A stretch of DNA of 64,000 nt from Fasciola hepatica (GCA_948099385.1 CANUEZ040000151.1:2736001-2800000), one strand, 5' to 3'. Positions 49,440-61,619 are shown, counted from the stretch's first letter. Notes: generated by a model not told the origin, from the letters alone. Translations and numbers: made by a program.

Positions 49440-52400
49440 TATAAGTCCGGTCAACTCCATGGACCAATGTGCGCGTGTGATATGCAGGTAAATTATCGGC
49501 CCTCAGGCCAGAGCCGTAATGCGTCATTGCTGTGAGGGGTGGGTTCACCTACGGTGTACTAAAATTGATAGGGATGAATATGAGTGGATGGGTTCTTACG
49601 AACACGTATTCCCACAAATTATGTGCACCGAGTGTACCACAGCTAGAAAAATCAAAGCAGCTGAGTTTCGTGGCAGAGGAGAGCCAAATAACAATAACAC
49701 CAAATTCAACGAGCACTAGGTCCCACGCAGAAGTTAGTTTAGTCTTCATAAGCCGCCCATCTGCAACAACAGATAAAAATCTTCGGAAGAAAGCCGTGGT
49801 TTCTGAAAACACCCCAGTAGCTATTAGTTCGAAAAACAAAGGTGCCCGTTGCAACACTTATTACGGATGTAGCTAATATCATCAGCTGAGATGCAATCCC
49901 CAGTCCAGGGCAGCCGGAAGCCACGGATCCTTGAGAAAATATAGAGTCACGTCAACAGGCCGCTCCACCATCCTAGGCCCGGTGCTTCCTTGAGGTAGAT
50001 ATAATGGAATCAACTGAATCCGTGGCACAAATTCGATTCGATCACAAGGTATCTTTCGTACGGGATTTAGTTGCCAAGACTCACCCCCCCCTTCCGAAAG
50101 AGGAAATCTTAGCAAATAATGTGTAGATCAGAGCTATTTTCAGTATTGGGAAAATAAATGAAAACGATAACCCGCGTCCGATCAAGGTGTCCCGTGGTTC
50201 TGATGAAGAAGCGCGCTCTGTGCCACAGCGGTCATGCAAACTGAAAGGGGGGAAGGTGCATCTCTTGTGAAATCTGGACCTCGAGGACAGACAAATGCAT
50301 AAGTTCACATTGCTCCAATTAAGCGAAACTTGGGCCAATGGGGAAATTGATCTGTCCACTCAGGATTTTCGGGTACAAAGGGGATATCTACAACTACGGC
50401 GAAAGCCGTTCACCATGACCAATCTGGCCGAACGGACAATACCTGCAGTGGAGGCTTAGTAAGAGATCTCACTGAGGCGGAGAACCGACGAGGACAAGGT
50501 CTCAATACGCCGTCGAATGTCAGCTGCCTGCTGAATAGACAGGATGAGCTCGAGGCCTGATGCTGTTCGGCCCGCCAACGCTGGCTGCATCGACGGAGAG
50601 GTGGCTCACCAGAAGGAGCGATGGACTCGGGGTGTACACCTTTCCGTGCTGGTAAAAGCCACGCGAGAGGAGGGGAAGGAGTGGCGATGTATTTCTGAGC
50701 TGACGTCTGTTCGCTACATTATATTCAGCACATCAATTCAGAAGACTTTGGTGTCTAGTAAAACTAGCCGCGAGTGGATTCGAATCGAAGGGGGTTATTC
50801 ATTTTCCCCCAGCAGCGGATCTTCCAGAAATACTGACTGTCATGCAATTATGGGCTAGTGATTGTCATTGGCTAACTTTGGGTGATCTCACCAGGCCGAA
50901 CGTCGATTGTGAAAACCTGCAATGCCAGTCAGATGCGGATTCATTTTCAAGTGAGATCCGCACAGCAATGTTGCAACTGTCCCAGCAACAACAGATCAGG
51001 ATGCCCGCCAGAATTTAAGATCTCCGTACATTTAATCTAGACTTAAAAATATCTCTCAGATGTTCCTTTGTGCAGAAGATAGCTTACCCGCGTCTACTAG
51101 GCAGAAGTGACCACTCAGTGCTGACTATCAGTTGGAAGAGAAAAGCACTATTCGCACAAAAGGGACTAGACTTTTGGTGAATACAATTCCAATGAGTCGG
51201 GGAGGCCGTATCCTCAGTGACAAGATATCAACAAGACCCATGTGACATGGCCAAGCATGAGAAGTAATTTGCGATGGAATCTTTTAACTATACTAAACCT
51301 TTGCTCCGCTAGCCTACAAGCAACTTCATGCAACAGGTCTTCTCTGATTTGGCTGGCATCTCAGACAAATTGTAAAGCGGGTAAATCGTGCATGAAGATT
51401 ATATCACAACTGGAGAAAAATAAGACCGCTGTCGCCTCATCAGTGTGTCTAACTGAAGCGAGAAAAGCAACGTGTACTCGAGGAGACACTAGAAATAGAC
51501 TCACTTTGTGCACCCAGATGTTTTTTTCTCCGCTTATCTGAGACGGAGGACGAGATCTACGACTGACTTTCCAGTCTTACAGGATGGCAGCTCCATGGGA
51601 ACTACAAATGGGTGCAGGGTGAACATACTTGCGACGCTTTGTTTGTCAGTCTATGCTCCTGAACTCATGGATCATCACCCTCCGCTGGTGATAATAGATG
51701 CTCTCTGTTCGTCGTACAAGAATATTGCTGAGGAAGAGATGAATGCCAATATGCATATCATCAAAATCAGCCAGTCCTTTGGTTCAGATAACCGGCGGTC
51801 CTTAGAGGTACACGAGATGGTCGATGTACCAACTCAGCCAGTCACAAAAACTGTTCACTGCGTTGCTATCAGCGGGAAAACTCCCCCCAGGAATACAAGT
51901 AAGCTGTTGTTGTTTCGCTATGTTAGGGTGGGCCGAAGGCCAAGGCTGTCAGTTATCGACCTATCAGTCTATCATCTGTGATCGGGAAGGTTTTGGAACA
52001 CCAACTGAACACTCGACTCCGGGAACATATCGATAGGAACAACTTACCACGCCAACAACAATATGATTTCCGTAAAAGAATTTCGTGCCCCAAAAAAACT
52101 TGCTGCCTGCAACGGAATACTGGACGAATGCCAAGGCCGAAGGGCACTTACGGACATAATCTTTGTGAACTTTGAAAAAGCTATTTACAATACTTCACAA
52201 AATCGTTCGAGACACTCTCTGTTGTAGATATCTTGATTCTATGGATCGAGGATTTCCTTAAAGGGAGGATCTTCATAGGATGAGTAGCACAGTCAACGTC
52301 GACGTGGTAGGTGACTACCAGCAGTGCGACACAAGGATCGGCACAAGACCTACTGCACTTCCAGGCGATTTATCGGCCGTCTTTCAATAACCGTGTCCCA

Positions 52401-53240
52401 TTTATGCGGACCATCTTGAGATCCGGCTTGCGATCACATGAAACGCAAAGGAACTCGTTCTTCAAGAGAACGTCAAGACCCTTGAACGATGATCTGATCT
52501 ATGGCTCCAACCAACCAACCCCGATAAGAGTGCACATATGAGGATAAAGGAACGGTTCACTAATGTGATATGCCGTACATATGATGCAACTTTTCGCCAC
52601 TTTGTTATGAAAAAGGCCTTGGGTGATTGTGGCTCCTTCATTGAAAACCGTAACCAACACTGACCAAATTTCTGCTTTCACATGGAGTATCCTTGAACCT
52701 ATTAGCCGGTCATGTGGTCAACTATCTCTCCCTCGACGATTTCAACGTACGGTACGACTTATACTGGAATACGAAGACTCGCTTTGTTCCCCTTGTACGG
52801 CTGCAGAAGTGGCAATGCTGGAAATAATGCAAAGGGGTGAAACACGTGTTGTTGGTGAACTAAGTGGGATCAGCTAGAAAGGTCGTCTGTAGACTACCGG
52901 GTTGTTTCTAGCGGCATGTCAAAAAGTTCGAAGTTATCTGATCTTACCCAGACGTGTTATCTTAGACGATTTCGGCCCAGAACTTCTCGATCACGACCAT
53001 CTGTAAGGTCATCTGCTCCACTTAAAGAAGCTGCCATCGGTGGGTCTACCTTTGGTGTACAGTTCACCTTGGAGGGTGACCAACTTATGGAACTCACTGC
53101 CAGCTGAAGTGGTAGAACAGCCTAAAGAGCAAGTGTTCAGGCGACTACTTGAAGTCTTTCTGAGTACACCTCGCTGAGCTGTGGTGATGAGGCTTACTTG
53201 GGAAAGCTGCTCTCTGTCTCTATAATGAATGATGAATGAA
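49440..53240 (+). pseudogene. Decayed near-full-length CR1-like LINE (LINE-B)
   Basis: Pieces of a two-ORF non-LTR element occur in order on the plus strand, in shifting frames with many stops. First comes a Cys/His finger of PHD type (HCCEGWVHLRC then CTEC, about 49516-49640), as in CR1 ORF1. Next is an ORF1 tail (IFSIGKINEND, LKGGKVHLL, about 50120-50300). Endonuclease remnants follow (ARGGEGVAMYF near 50670; LGRSDHSVLTISWKRK near 51100-51150). The reverse transcriptase has SYRPISLSSVIGKVLEH near 51950-52000 and FRKRISC near 52070. Its catalytic box is mutated to YADH at 52403-52414, followed by LWLQPTNPDKSAHM near 52500. The end of ORF2 reads NLWNSLPAEVVE to STPR, with a stop at 53175-53177. 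A short 3' tail of ATGAATGATGAATGAA (53224-53239) is typical of CR1-like ends. The element is dead and antisense inside the innexin intron. Confidence 0.88.
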
Positions 53241-53279
53241 AAGGAATGGATGCCTTTTTACGTTAAATATCAAGGCTCG

Positions 53280-53370
53280 TAGCTTGGCTGATAGGATGCT
53301 CACGATGATAACGCGTGGATGTGGACCCGCGTGCACGGAGGTCGAGTTCCATCAGAGCCGATAAATTTCT
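53280..53370 (+). repeat. tRNA-like fragment just after LINE-B
   Basis: TAGCTTGGCTGATAGGATGC (A-box-like) and, about 50 bases on, GAGGTCGAGTTCC (B-box-like). It starts about 40 bases after the LINE-B tail. No cloverleaf. Confidence 0.4.
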
Positions 53371-54539
53371 CGTCGGGATTATTTCAGCATGTCAAAATTT
53401 GTAAAACCCAAAACTCTTAGGAAAGTTTATAAAAAAAAGCTGAATCTGAACAACGCATTCTGTCGTAGACACCAATATATCAGTCCAGAGAACATCTTTA
53501 CACCAATTCATATTAATATTAATACTATGATTATTATTATTATTATTATTATAGTGCAGTCATATATGAAGTGCTTTATTTTTTCAAAGTGCCACTCTTC
53601 CCTTTTGCCGAGGCTCAAAGCAATCGGAGAATTAAGGGACGTGTATGAATTTCAGTATCAGCATCCAGTGGTTGAGACATACTGAGCTGAGTTTTTAACT
53701 TGCTTTACATCTACTTTGTTTGAAGAACCCTGCGTGTATTTCAAGATGCACCGCTCTATCAGTACAATGAATTCTAAAATGTAATCAATAACGGTAATTG
53801 CTGTTGTCGCGTGAAATTTTAACTTCATATCTACCATGGACAGCATTACTACCCAATCCACGAATAAGGATGCCCTTATTTTGGGGGTTGACAATATGGA
53901 ATCAGGAATTTGTTGCATCCGCGAACACCATTCGATATGAATCCATAGTTCGACCGTTAGATCATCTCAAACCACAGAACTCGGTACTTTCGCGAATAGG
54001 GATGTATGAGGGACCTTCGTATTTGCCTATACAGTTTACTGGAATATCATTTTTCACCGCATTTGCGCATCTGCTCTTCGGATTTTCATTGAAATCTTTC
54101 GAAATAAGACTAGATATTGTCCTACGGGGGCTGCTTTTTAAATTCAATAAGTTTTCGCGCAAAAAGCATTTATCGAAGAATTCCGAAGCAGAGTACAACT
54201 AAGTTCAGTCAAACCATGGAACTGTGAAATGGAATATTGAAAAAGCTTGGTGTGGGTTGGCTAGTGAGTCTCAGATAAGGTACTGTTGGGAAATCTCAAT
54301 GTACTTTTGTTGTTCAGGGGAAAATCGATGTTCTCACAAAGTTACAGCAAAGAAAGAGTACAAAAACTTTGAACTTGTCATGCTGTAAGAGTCTTTTGCC
54401 ACCCAAAGATACAGCTAGTGGAATTATACACATAAATCGCCTTCACGCAGTACGAGGCGCTCGTCCCACAAGGGTTTGAAATCGTGGTGATGGAGTTATT
54501 ACTAGCTTGAAAGCAAGATGACGTCAGGCAGTCAAGTTG
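53371..54539. other. Between LINE-B and LINE-C
   Basis: An (ATT)n run at about 53528-53552. The overlapping ORFs at 53658-54202 on both strands have no recognised domain. Confidence 0.45.
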
Positions 54540-57000
54540 ATTCACGAATATTCGACCGAAGAGATAAGTCGTCAAGTTATCAAATGCAACCCAGGTTTCC
54601 TGAGCACGTTTCGACCAGCTCTTATTGATAATATCTACCCAATCTCAGATACCACGGCAAATGAGCTCAGAGCATCTTCCGATCTTCTGTCGACTTCAGT
54701 TACCTCGAACTTAGATGAATTTCTGTGTACGTTCGGTCGTGAATTCGACTTTTCTTACAACTCTCGATTTTACAAATGTAGCACATTTTCCCACCAGAAA
54801 TGACACTTGCCTAGATTTTTTCGTAAACAAAGTATGGTTATTTCTGATCCAAAGGCATGTGTCACTGAGTAGTTCCGATCACTGCATTCCGAAATTTTGC
54901 GCAACAAACTACCGTAGGAAGTTTTGATGCACATTATTAAGACAAATATACAGTACTGCCAAACAGAGAAATTGCTGTTCTGTAAATCAAGCACGTTTAC
55001 GAACAGTACTCACTTCACCGTGTTTTACAATCAGAATCACTCAATATTTTGTGACAGTCTTATTGAGTATCTTAATCGGTGTTTTCAAAACTGCTGTCAG
55101 TTTGAAACCACCTACGTGCAGATCGATAGAATTTCCCCCAGGCTTATTTGAGCAACTACACACGAAAATAGAACTGGCCTACAAAGGTAGGCTAAAGTCT
55201 CGAGCAAAGTGGACAACTGAGCTGATAAAATGGGGGAAATCCCAAGCCAAAATAGGCTATATGCATTTACCACCCAGGGAAGCTCTAGTTGTCGTGTCAA
55301 GTGGCGTGCTTTAAAAAGGCTTTGCGATAATAAATGCAGGGTCGGAAACCATTAGGCTGATCTCGAGAAGCTCAACAAGGATCTTGGTCAGTTGCCTTAT
55401 GATGTTTGTTTGTCTGCCCGTAGCAGCACTACTGGGCCTCTTCCGACCGAGTCCACGGCTGTTTGAAAGCAGCTGAGAAGGGCGGAAATCAACAAAGCTT
55501 CCTCTGTTGTCTTGTATGTGTGAACCGATGGCCCGCCGGGTCCCTAGGTGGATATTCTCAATTGCTGTCTATAAAGTGGTATGGTTTCTAATATGCGGGG
55601 ACCCATAAAGATATCGCCTTTCCCAAAGAAGCAGCCTGACACATACCACCCCATTGCATATACACCTGTGGTACTCAAGACACTGGAGAATGTTCTGCTG
55701 TCACGTATTGTAAGTGAGAGTGCAGTCCTGAGAAAGGTTATCCACGGTAACCGAAACGTTAGGGAATTAAAACACCTACCAAAAAAGCTGTGTTTTTAAC
55801 ATTATAACTTTCAAAATAAAATGGACGCATGAAGCATCGAATCTTCTATACATTCTTTACATCGTTTATTCCGGATATTCATAGATATCTACCACTTTAC
55901 ATACAGATCGTCCTTTGATGCCACAGACTACTTAATAAGCTCTGTGGCGGCCTCTTTAGATAAGACATGTAAAATAGTTAGGATTCTATTCCTGGACCTT
56001 AAAAAGCCTTCGGCAGTCCCGATAGGTAAGCGTTGCTCAATCTATTATGTTGATCAGGAGTTGATTAGAGCTGATGCAGGCTGAGTCCTGACTATGTCAC
56101 TGACCGGACTCAAGTTATTTCTTTCAATGGAAGGACATCCTTTCAGCTCCCCATCAAAGATGGTGTCTCACACAGCGCTATCTTTTCAACCTACTTCTTT
56201 TCTCTGTGTGTAAAACAGTTACCTATTCCACCTTCATTTATGTCACGTAGATATTCGAACGACATCAATTTTAGGTGTGAGCATTGTAAACCAGAGGTCA
56301 CTTCCATAATCCAAAGCAGACTAGACGATACTGTAAACTGGCCCTTATCCCGTTCAACGAGTTCGAATGCATCTGAATGTAATCATCTATCATTTTATTT
56401 CTTATCCAGACTATCTAATAAAAATACTTTTGACTTGCTTTTTCTTTTTTGTACACACTGAACACATCCTCTCAATGTCTACAGTGTGTGTGTCTACGGG
56501 GTTTTACTTACCCACTATCTGTTATGGTTTATGCATGCCAGAGAGGTATTTTGCGAAGTGAGAAAGCTGCCTTTTTATCTCTCAAGCTATGTATGCTTTC
56601 CATACCTCATAAATACATTTCAAAATTTGTAACCCCTGGTATTATTCCCCACTGGCTCTACTGCTCCCCAGAAATCCTTCCTGGTTTGCTGTAAAAGGAC
56701 TTTCATTTAGACATAAGACCCAATAGACATCTCTAGATGTGGTGGCTAGAATAGAGTTAAATGTGTTGATACCATTCTAAACAAACACCCGTGTGTATGT
56801 GATAATTTCACTTTTGAAATTCATTCTCATTCTCATCGTCTCCTACTTAGTGAACTAGCAAAGGCTCTGTCTATAATTTGCACACGCTCAAAGTTCGATT
56901 CCTGTTCACATGACCCTCCACATATTGTAATTCCGTCTAACCGTATATCGCTCGTCTGCCTGCTGATCGCAAGAAAGTTTTCTCAAAACTACGAGACAGC
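54540..57000 (+). pseudogene. Decayed non-LTR retrotransposon (LINE-C)
   Basis: A second, different LINE remnant on the plus strand. The end of the endonuclease is seen as FPTRNDTCLDFFV (about 54783-54825) and SSSDHCI (about 54868-54890). The RT start reads TYHPIAYTPVVLKTLENVLL near 55640-55700. Motif A is FLDLKK near 56000. Then PDYVTDRTQVISFNGRTS and IKDGVSHS run near 56090-56180. The catalytic box is altered to YSND (56252-56263, expected YADD). The thumb is near 56280-56400 (DDTVNWPLSRS). The C-terminal part runs from VYACQRGILRSEKAA (near 56530) to ARLPADRKKVFSKL, ending near 56996. Frames change repeatedly and stops are frequent. The 5' part is missing or unrecognisable. It is probably jockey/CR1-like, but the clade is uncertain. 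Like LINE-B it is antisense to the innexin and sits about 1.3 kb downstream of LINE-B. Confidence 0.85.
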
Positions 57001-57708
57001 TTGATAGTTGGACATTAACCCGTGAATTTTACTCAATTTCCCATTGATTTGTACACAGAAACGGCGTAAAAAGCTGAAAATCCGCCCTGTTGGGTATGTA
57101 AAGCAACTACTGACTTGGCATGACTTGAGAAGTTCCTCTCTGTTTCTCTCGTAAGGTGACCTTGACTGGCCTTGGTCACACTTGTGTATTCGACTGATAC
57201 ACGCTGAGCATTGGCCTAATCGCTTGGTCACACACACGGGGATGAACTCTTGCGTGTATTTGATGTTCGGCCGTGCTGGCTGCGGGAGACGCGATCCAAG
57301 CAGGCGAACGAAACTGATCGGCCTCGTAAATGGTGAAAAAGTATTGAGGTAAGCTTTCGACGTCTCGTTATTCATCGGATAAGTTGAGTGAATTGATTTG
57401 AGTCCAGGTCAAGTGGGTAAAAGGATACGTACATACCTGTGTCTGTGCACTCGTCTTATCCCACTTTCTGACCATCTGCTCTCAGCCAATTGCCGTTGGC
57501 CACCCAGAACAAAAGTGTGCATCTGCAGCGGTGTTTGGCTGTCCCATTTGGTCTTACGGCTACTGTAAAGCGGTCTACTCTTGAGGCTTCGGAGATGAGG
57601 TGGAGACGCGACGCGCGTCGTCATACTTCACCAACTTGCAAATGTCTATTATGCCGAGCTAAGCTCATAAGGAACATCTCGTGGGCACTGCCCTATAGGC
57701 ATGTCTGT

Positions 57709-57761
<53 letters not shown>

Positions 57762-59244
57762 AGATATAGGCATACTTACATCGTTCCTCAGCACCTATCT
57801 TCATTATTGTGCGTGTGTACAATTGTGTCAGCTTTCTCCCTCCTAACCTTAATGGGCTGAGACGGAAGACTGGGTGTCATTTTCTTTCCTTTGTTCATCC
57901 GACCAGGTGGACTGACCGCTAGGTGAACAGAGAAAGTCCGGACCACCACTGTATCAGCTGATGTGCGTGTGTGTGTTATGTGGGAAAATTTGGTCAGCGG
58001 ACTCATCTGGTGACATTTGCGAAATATGAATCTGCGCCCTCTTAACAACGCAAGTAGTTGGGGGTGGGTCGGTTGCGTGTGGATAGGCAAGGTGGTGGCT
58101 GATGGAAAAACTCAACGTTGCGTGTAGAAGATTCGTCGAGAAAGGACTGAGAACTATATTTGTACAAAAGAGTGGAAGTAATTCAGTAATCAGCGTTTCG
58201 AAAAAATATTTCACTAAGAAATGGAACCAAAAAAACCTTTTCTATTGAAAACAGTAACGTCTACACTGTTCACTACTATCATTTTATCCTAGGGTCCCAA
58301 TTTTTACTAAGCGTAAAACATCTCCCTGGAAGTTTAAAGAAACAAACACGGGATTTATTTGAGTTTACACGGTGAACTATGGTTTGTTTGAAGGGGTTGA
58401 TGAATTGACTCGGGGATTTCGTTTGGTGCTCGAATTCACTACATTGATGGGTGAATTTCGTTCATGTGTTGAACCAATCCCACTTTCACATGTTGTCGAC
58501 CCCGGTTGGGGGAGATTCGATTCCTCACCACCCACGCAACAGTACCTTGAGTGCATCATCATCATCATCGTTGTGAGTATCGGGCGCGTTATCAGTGGGA
58601 GAATTACGGATTGATAGAGGGGACAAAGAGAGGTGGTTAGGGACGGAAGATAGAGGTTGAATAAAAGAGAGGCAACTCTAAGCAGTAGCCTACTAATCTC
58701 TACCCCTTCACCCCCTCCCCCCCCCCACCCTTGTTCGATGCAATGGGCAGAGCAATCCCGATTATCCTGAGCGACGACCGATGCAGTATGGAATTCTTTG
58801 TAGTCGTGCAGTTCACGGGAGATGTTAGACGGGTACTGCTAGGGTGTCCAGCAGCTAAGCAGGAAGGCCATTAGGGTCCTCATCCAAAGACTCTAGTTCT
58901 AACAAGAACTTATCCGCAAGGCAGCGGGATGGCTTAGTCGAAGCCCATTTGCTTGGATCAATTATTATTCCACTGATTTTGCCGATTGAGTTGCCAGCTC
59001 AAATCGACCCCCAACCTCGAGGACCAGGAGACTGGACTTTGTCTGGCCTCTATCCACTGAGCTTTCAGGCATGATTTCATCTCCGGCTTAAGGAAGCCAT
59101 CCTGTATAGCTCTTTTGGTCATAGAGGCACGCGGACCATCACCACGTCAACGAACAGTCTCGTCGTGATGGGGTGCTTGAGCTACCAGCTGAGCTATACT
59201 AACTCACGTCGAGGGATTTAAACATTTTACAAATTGGTCGTACT
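57001..59244. other. Innexin intron, no supported gene
   Basis: (TG)n at 57709, a short (ATC)n at about 58551-58570 and a C-run near 58716. TAGCTCAGCTGGTAG on the minus strand near 59181-59195 is an isolated A-box-like piece. The minus ORF 56989-57375 is unrecognised. Confidence 0.45.
57709..57758. repeat. (TG)n microsatellite
   Basis: About 50 bases of TG dinucleotides. Confidence 0.97.
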
Positions 59245-59390
59245 GTTTGATCGGCGATAGTCAAACCGTCGTTCTCGTGTATTTTAGACCCTCCTGTCCT
59301 GGGTTCGAGTCTCGCCGCTGCTGCCACCGGTTACTACTTAATTAGTAGCTTCTAACTGGTCAGGGTCCCCTTCCTGAAATATTATGCCAT
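59245..59390 (+). repeat. Family D tRNA-like SINE, copy D3
   Basis: A-box-like GATCGGCGATAGTC, B box GGGTTCGAGTCTC (59301-59313), then GCTGCCACCGGTTACTACTT, CAGGGTCCCCTTCCTGAAAT and ATTATGCC. Same order as D2. The copy ends about 200 bases before the family B SINE B3. Confidence 0.68.
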
Positions 59391-59571
59391 TATTATATAA
59401 TTGAAAGGAAGTAAATAAAGTGAAATCAAAAATAACCAATTGATTCAGATGTAAAAAGGCTTCGGCTCCGGGGCGGAATTCAAAACCGCTTGAGGGTAGG
59501 TAATAGCAACTATAAATATTTACGGCCGTATATACATATACTTGTTGGTCTTACAATTAATTTCGAGTAGT

Positions 59572-59790
59572 GGGTGGGATTGATGATACATTGCTTGACC
59601 GGGTGTCCTCTGGACTCCACCTTCCACTCACAAACCTCAGGTCATCCTATCAACCCTGCCCTCGAATGCACCAGACTCGAGTTTCGCACTTGGTGGAGCC
59701 CATCAGCGGTGCTTTTCTTCAGCCTCACCGAGGGTATAAACTCAGGCCTTTTCACCCAGAAGGCTTGTGTGTTACCACTGCGCCACCCCA
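59572..59790 (-). repeat. Family B tRNA-headed SINE, full-length copy B3
   Basis: Minus strand: A box TGGCGCAGTGG (59775-59785) in GGGGTGGCGCAGTGGTAAC, a decayed B box GAGTTTATACC (59733-59743), the hammerhead segment, then the body GGTGGAGTCCAGAGGACACC as in B1 and B2. The most complete copy of the family here, about 220 bases. It is in the innexin intron in the sense orientation, so it would be part of the innexin pre-mRNA. Confidence 0.8.
59668..59712 (-). ncRNA. Near-intact type I hammerhead (B3), sense within innexin intron
   Basis: Minus strand: stem I GCACCG / TGGTGC pairs (one G-U). GAAA, the palindrome CTCGAG and triplet GTC are intact. CTGATGA is CTGATGG (last A to G) and stem II GCTC / GTGC has one mismatch. 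The A-to-G change hits a conserved core position, so activity is doubtful. Confidence 0.78.
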
Positions 59791-59884
59791 CTCCCGTCCG
59801 AACTGATCTGAATCACCAAGTTAAGTTTGTTCAGACGCTGTCCTCTATGACACCCAGCAATGTCTAGGATCTATCATCATAGTG

Positions 59885-59975
59885 CACAAGTATCAAGATT
59901 AGTGGGCGGAGGAGTACCACGTACGCATAGCTGATGAGCGGCAACAACCGCGAAACCGGTCTTGTGCTTCAATAT
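59885..59975 (+). repeat. Family A short retroelement, copy A3
   Basis: Shares GGCGGAGGAGTACC, then the ribozyme segment, then TGTGCTTC with copies at 9.7 kb and 46.7 kb. Outside this core of about 75 bases the three copies diverge, so the full element length is unknown. I see no tRNA-like head. It lies in the innexin intron, antisense to the gene. Confidence 0.7.
59925..59967 (+). ncRNA. Type I hammerhead ribozyme, intact core (A3)
   Basis: Stem I is GCATAG (59925-59930) with TTGTGC (59962-59967): six pairs including two G-U. The core box CTGATGA is at 59931-59937. Stem II is GCGG with CCGC around a CAACAA loop, and GAAA follows at 59952-59955. Stem III is the self-complementary ACCGGT sharing the last A of GAAA. 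The predicted cut is after C59961 in the triplet GTC. All conserved core bases are present. The very short stem III is as in schistosome and newt hammerheads, which are thought to work best as dimers. Activity is inferred from the sequence. Confidence 0.88.
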
Positions 59976-60745
59976 GAATACACACATAAATAATTCCAAT
60001 ATTTGATCGGCACAGTTACATCTGTTAGCTACTGTTTGAAGAAGTGTAGAGTAATCTTTGAGCTATTAATCAAAAAAATACAAAAGGACAATTGGGTGGC
60101 ATCATTCTAAACATTTTGACTCGATGAGCACCTGTTCACCTCACCCATCCTCAACCATCGTACTTTTATTGCTTGAGTCCGTTTCGGCATGCTTCTATGC
60201 GGGTCACTGTGTCCGGTAGTAACTAAACTGAGTATCTAATAATAATCAGGGAATTCTTTATAATTGAATAGCCGCTCCACACCGACCACCGATTAGAAAT
60301 GTACTTCCATCTGATTTGTTTCGTGGTCATAAATCATGCACATTTTTCCATTTGTCTTAGCCTGACCGGGACTGCAGCTGAGGATTCTAGAATATGACGG
60401 GATTTATCAGCGTAACAGGCAATCAGAACCCATAAATCTACTTTCTCTGACAAGTAGTCATCTCTCTAGACCAAAACACGCTCGGAAGGAGTACAACGGA
60501 ATATCACTCTTACTATTCTAATTGTACTGTTATCGTAGCTTTCGTACACCTATCCCACTTATTTCCGGAGGGAGGTTCGGAGGTCCGTGACTGACTGGAT
60601 ATCCCAGTATTCATTGTTATTGTCGACAGAACATAGTGTGTCCACCAGGGCTGTGATGCCATAATGGTCGATCAAGATTATACATGCTCTTTTTCTCTCT
60701 ATTGCTAAACAATGCCACATCTGAACCTCCTTCTCTTCCTTCCTC

Positions 60746-60780
<35 letters not shown>

Positions 60781-61540
60781 TCTCTGTCTCAAACACACGG
60801 TCACTTGAACCCAAATGTGTGTGGTCAATGAACCATGTGGTAATAGTCATGTGTGCCTCACCTATTTGTCCAAAAAGGGAAACACTGCAGCCACAGCCGT
60901 ATTATCGCTGATTTTATTCTACGAGAGATTTACGCTCCGCAGGGCAGAACTAATTTCAATAGACCGTTTACCAGGGGACCAAACGTGTCTCTTTTTTCTT
61001 CCTCAGCCTGGAGAACGATTGTCTACGCACCGCAACACAATCAGTTTATCAGGTAATAACCTGTATGCGATGCGTGGAAATTCGTGTTAACGGGAGCGGA
61101 AAAAGAAGCCAAATTTACGAGCCGGAAAATTCATCTTTTCACTCCTAATATGGGATCCGTCATGACCGCTTCGCATGTCAGGACTAAATGTCCTAATGCC
61201 ATACAGGATACATGAAAACAGATGATCAGGCGACTGGCTGTATTAGCTAATCAGCTGAGCGGTCACCTGTCCAAGGCCTTGGCACACACGTGAACTCGAC
61301 TTGTCCTCTGGTCACGGTCTTTTCTGTGGTTCACTCTGGAGGTAGATAGTCTACACACTTTGGGGGAATGACCTCGGTAACTGTGACTCACAGGAGTGAA
61401 GCTCATCAAGGTAATCGATAATAACGCTTTCTGTAGACGGTGATGACCGAACACCGTCATTGAGGCTTTAGTGTGGTTGTTTAAGTTGTCATAAACTGAC
61501 CTGATACGTTTGACACCATGATGATACATTCCTAACTATC
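59976..61540. other. Innexin intron, no supported gene
   Basis: Only the CT tract at 60.73-60.79 kb stands out. Confidence 0.5.
60731..60790. repeat. (CT)n microsatellite
   Basis: About 55 bases of CT with CCCT interruptions. Confidence 0.96.
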
Positions 61541-61541
61541 C

Positions 61542-61586
<45 letters not shown>
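61541..61586. repeat. (AC)n microsatellite
   Basis: About 46 bases of AC dinucleotides. Confidence 0.97.
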
Positions 61587-61589
<3 letters not shown>

Positions 61590-61619
61590 TGTCCTTCGTA
61601 GTTTAGGAGAGATTTATCC

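Noticed and set aside
53658..54202. Overlapping ORFs of 86, 134 and 78 residues
   Set aside because: They overlap on opposite strands without recognisable protein text.
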